In this document: piece after piece, positions 39,581 to 40,825 of the stretch
How the letters are laid out: each line of letters opens with the position of its first letter
Numbering within the stretch: position 1 is the stretch's first letter
Origin: Thermomonas sp.
Lineage (GTDB): Bacteria; Pseudomonadota; Gammaproteobacteria; Xanthomonadales; Xanthomonadaceae
Assembly: GCA_020692565.1 (NCBI GenBank)
Contig: JAIMKJ010000040.1
Coordinates: 1 to 40,825, forward strand
Direction of reading: 5' to 3'
DNA length: 40,825 bases
Notes under the pieces: model-generated
The model's input: only the letters and a program-made list of their open reading frames with translations
Told to the model about the DNA's origin: nothing
The model's database searches: none
Made by a program: the position numbers and the translations under genes

Positions 39581-39872
39581 CGAAATATCCTCCCCTTGGA
39601 CGGTAGGCGCGACGCGTCTTGCGCCGCGCGGGCCTACTCTGAACCTCCGCCTCCGGCCCGACAAGGCCCTGATGAACCGGTAGGCGTGCCGACCGTTCGG
39701 CAGCAAGGGACTTCCCCTCGCTCGTCGATCCTGCTCAAATGCGTGACTAATCGCATGCAATGGGCGTGACCGCTGGCCGAATACCGGTCGCAATCGCGTT
39801 TGAAGCTTTTAAAGCACGCGAAGGCTTTGTCGGCGTTTCAGGGTGGGCGCCGAACTCCAGGGGAGCATGGAT
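39581..39872. promoter_or_regulatory. Shared upstream region of the collar operon and the Ig-repeat gene
   Basis: No gene is seen. The interval must contain divergent promoters. It holds an inverted repeat ATGCG-8 nt-CGCAT at 39739-39756, a possible operator. No sure -35/-10 pair could be picked on either strand. Confidence 0.4.
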
Positions 39873-40825
39873 ATGCAGCGTTTTTCGTCGTTCAGCGCGT
39901 CGGGCCTTCGGCACAGCGCATTCTTCCGTCTTGCGACATGGCTGCTGTGTCTCGGCATGCTCTGGCCGACATTCGCTTCCGCGCAAACCTCGACCCTGTG
40001 TCCGACCTTGAGCGCAACGGTCGCCTACGGCGGCTCGGTCAGCATCAACGCCACCGCCTGCCATGCCGGCTTCGGGTTGGGCAACATCGCCACCCAGGCG
40101 ATCCACGGCACCGGCAGCGTCGGTCCGTTCGGGCCGACCCAGTTCATCAACTACGCGCACAACGGCACCAGCGGCACCACCGACAGTTTCGTGGTGCGCG
40201 ACGGCAACGCCCCGCCCAACAATCTCATCCTGGTGAACATCACCATCACGCCGCCAACCTCGGCGATCGTGGTGTCCCCCGCCAATCTGCCCGCGCTGAC
40301 CGCAGGCACGCCCTTCAGCCAGACGCTGACCTCGACGGGCGGCGCCGCCCCCTACGCCTACTCGCTCAGCACCGGCACATTGCCGGTCGGTCTGACCCTG
40401 AGCTCGGCCGGCGTCCTGTCCGGCACGCCCACCCAGCGCGGCGGTTATACCTTCAGTGTGCGCTCGCAGGACAACATCGGCGATTTCGTCATCAAGGGCT
40501 ACACCGGTACGGTGCTGAACCCGAGCTTGGCCCTCGTCCCGGCCAGCGCCACCGCCATCCAGGGCGCTCCCTTTTCGCAGGCGCTCGCCACCGCCGGCGG
40601 CGTCGCGCCGCACACTTACCTGCTGGAAACCGGCACCTTCCCGGCCGGCATCAGCATCTCCAGTGCAGGCGTGGTCAGCGGTACCACCGCCGCCGCGCCG
40701 GGCAACTATCCGGTCACGCTGCGCGTCACCGATGCCAGCACCGGCCCGGGCAGCTATTTCGAGCTCGAACCCTTCACCCTCACCGTCAGCCCGCCGCCGT
40801 CCGTCTCGATCGCGGTCGCCCCGGC
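39873..40825 (+). CDS. Secreted putative-Ig-repeat protein, N-terminal part
   Basis: The gene runs off the right edge; 317 codons are visible. A long signal peptide (charged n-region MQRFSSFSASGLRHSAFFRL, core ATWLLCLGMLWP, cleavage after FASA) is followed by a beta-rich N-terminal domain with three Cys (LCPTL, TACHAG). At least two tandem 'putative Ig' repeats of about 90 residues follow: VSPANLPALTAGTPFSQTLT ... YSLSTGTLPVGLTLSSAGVL ... GTPTQRGGYTFSV, then ALVPASATAIQGAPFSQAL ... GTFPAGISISSAGVVSGT. A third seems to begin at SVSIAVAPA. Such repeats form long surface or adhesin-like rods. ATG at 39873 was chosen over 39867 because GGAG (39862-39865) is then 7 nt away. Divergent from the three collar genes. 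Confidence 0.85.
   Translation, partial: MQRFSSFSASGLRHSAFFRLATWLLCLGMLWPTFASAQTSTLCPTLSATVAYGGSVSINATACHAGFGLGNIATQAIHGTGSVGPFGPTQFINYAHNGTSGTTDSFVVRDGNAPPNNLILVNITITPPTSAIVVSPANLPALTAGTPFSQTLTSTGGAAPYAYSLSTGTLPVGLTLSSAGVLSGTPTQRGGYTFSVRSQDNIGDFVIKGYTGTVLNPSLALVPASATAIQGAPFSQALATAGGVAPHTYLLETGTFPAGISISSAGVVSGTTAAAPGNYPVTLRVTDASTGPGSYFELEPFTLTVSPPPSVSIAVAP

Noticed and set aside
36841..40825. Prophage or tailocin remnant
   Set aside because: Collar-domain proteins are the only phage-like element; sheath, tube, baseplate, holin and integrase genes are absent from the window. The sequence to the right is not visible, so this is provisional.
1..40825. CRISPR array
   Set aside because: No regularly spaced direct repeats with unique spacers; the repeated elements found are dispersed palindromes or short tandem units.

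Overview
The window is high-GC DNA and reads like the chromosome of a Lysobacter/Xanthomonas-type gammaproteobacterium (Xanthomonadaceae). This is inference from three things: the divergent rhlB / trxA-rho block with a long low-complexity insertion in Rho, the Xanthomonas-style integron attC site with its CCGCGAAGCGG apex, and the many REP/REPIN palindromes between genes. No rRNA, tRNA, CRISPR array, transposase or phage structural operon was found.

Layout. 0-6 kb is housekeeping: the 5' end of ftsE, a small secreted protein, RhlB helicase, thioredoxin and transcription termination factor Rho. 6-10 kb holds a LecA-like lectin fused to a putative heme/fatty-acid-binding barrel domain, convergent with a secreted pectinacetylesterase-like hydrolase and a membrane-anchored helical protein that may be its foldase. 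10-14 kb is accessory: REP elements, a frame-broken membrane protein, a CHAD protein and a solitary, AT-richer OLD-type ATPase/TOPRIM gene that looks like a horizontally acquired defence gene. 14-25 kb is a run of envelope genes: lipoprotein, secreted proteins, a Kef-type antiporter, an M28 peptidase, a DUF2238 membrane protein, an outer-membrane barrel, an orphan TrbM-domain protein and a rhomboid protease.

At 24.7-27.4 kb a terC-family gene sits behind a yybP-ykoY (Mn2+) riboswitch with an intrinsic terminator as its expression platform, divergent from an rlmI-like rRNA methyltransferase gene. After a secreted protein, a glycine-rich protein and rmuC comes a 1.1-kb module at 31.1-32.3 kb. 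It holds two integron gene cassettes with one complete and two partial attC sites, no integrase, and an inverted pair of REP palindromes at its edges. Next is a compact mlaFEDCB-A operon for outer-membrane lipid asymmetry (32.3-36.6 kb). The last 4 kb holds a DUF6916-like protein, a GNAT acetyltransferase, three paralogous phage-tail-collar (MdpB-like) proteins and, divergently, the start of a secreted Ig-repeat protein. There are no other phage genes, so this may be a surface or secreted system rather than a prophage.

Four copies of one REPIN family (GTAGGAGGGCCTTCAGGCCCGA type) occur, three of them between convergent genes; one copy supplies the stop codon of the GNAT gene. The strongest candidates for new biology are the REP-bounded integron cassette cluster, the tail-collar/GNAT/DUF6916/Ig cluster, the lone OLD-like gene and the lectin-barrel fusion.
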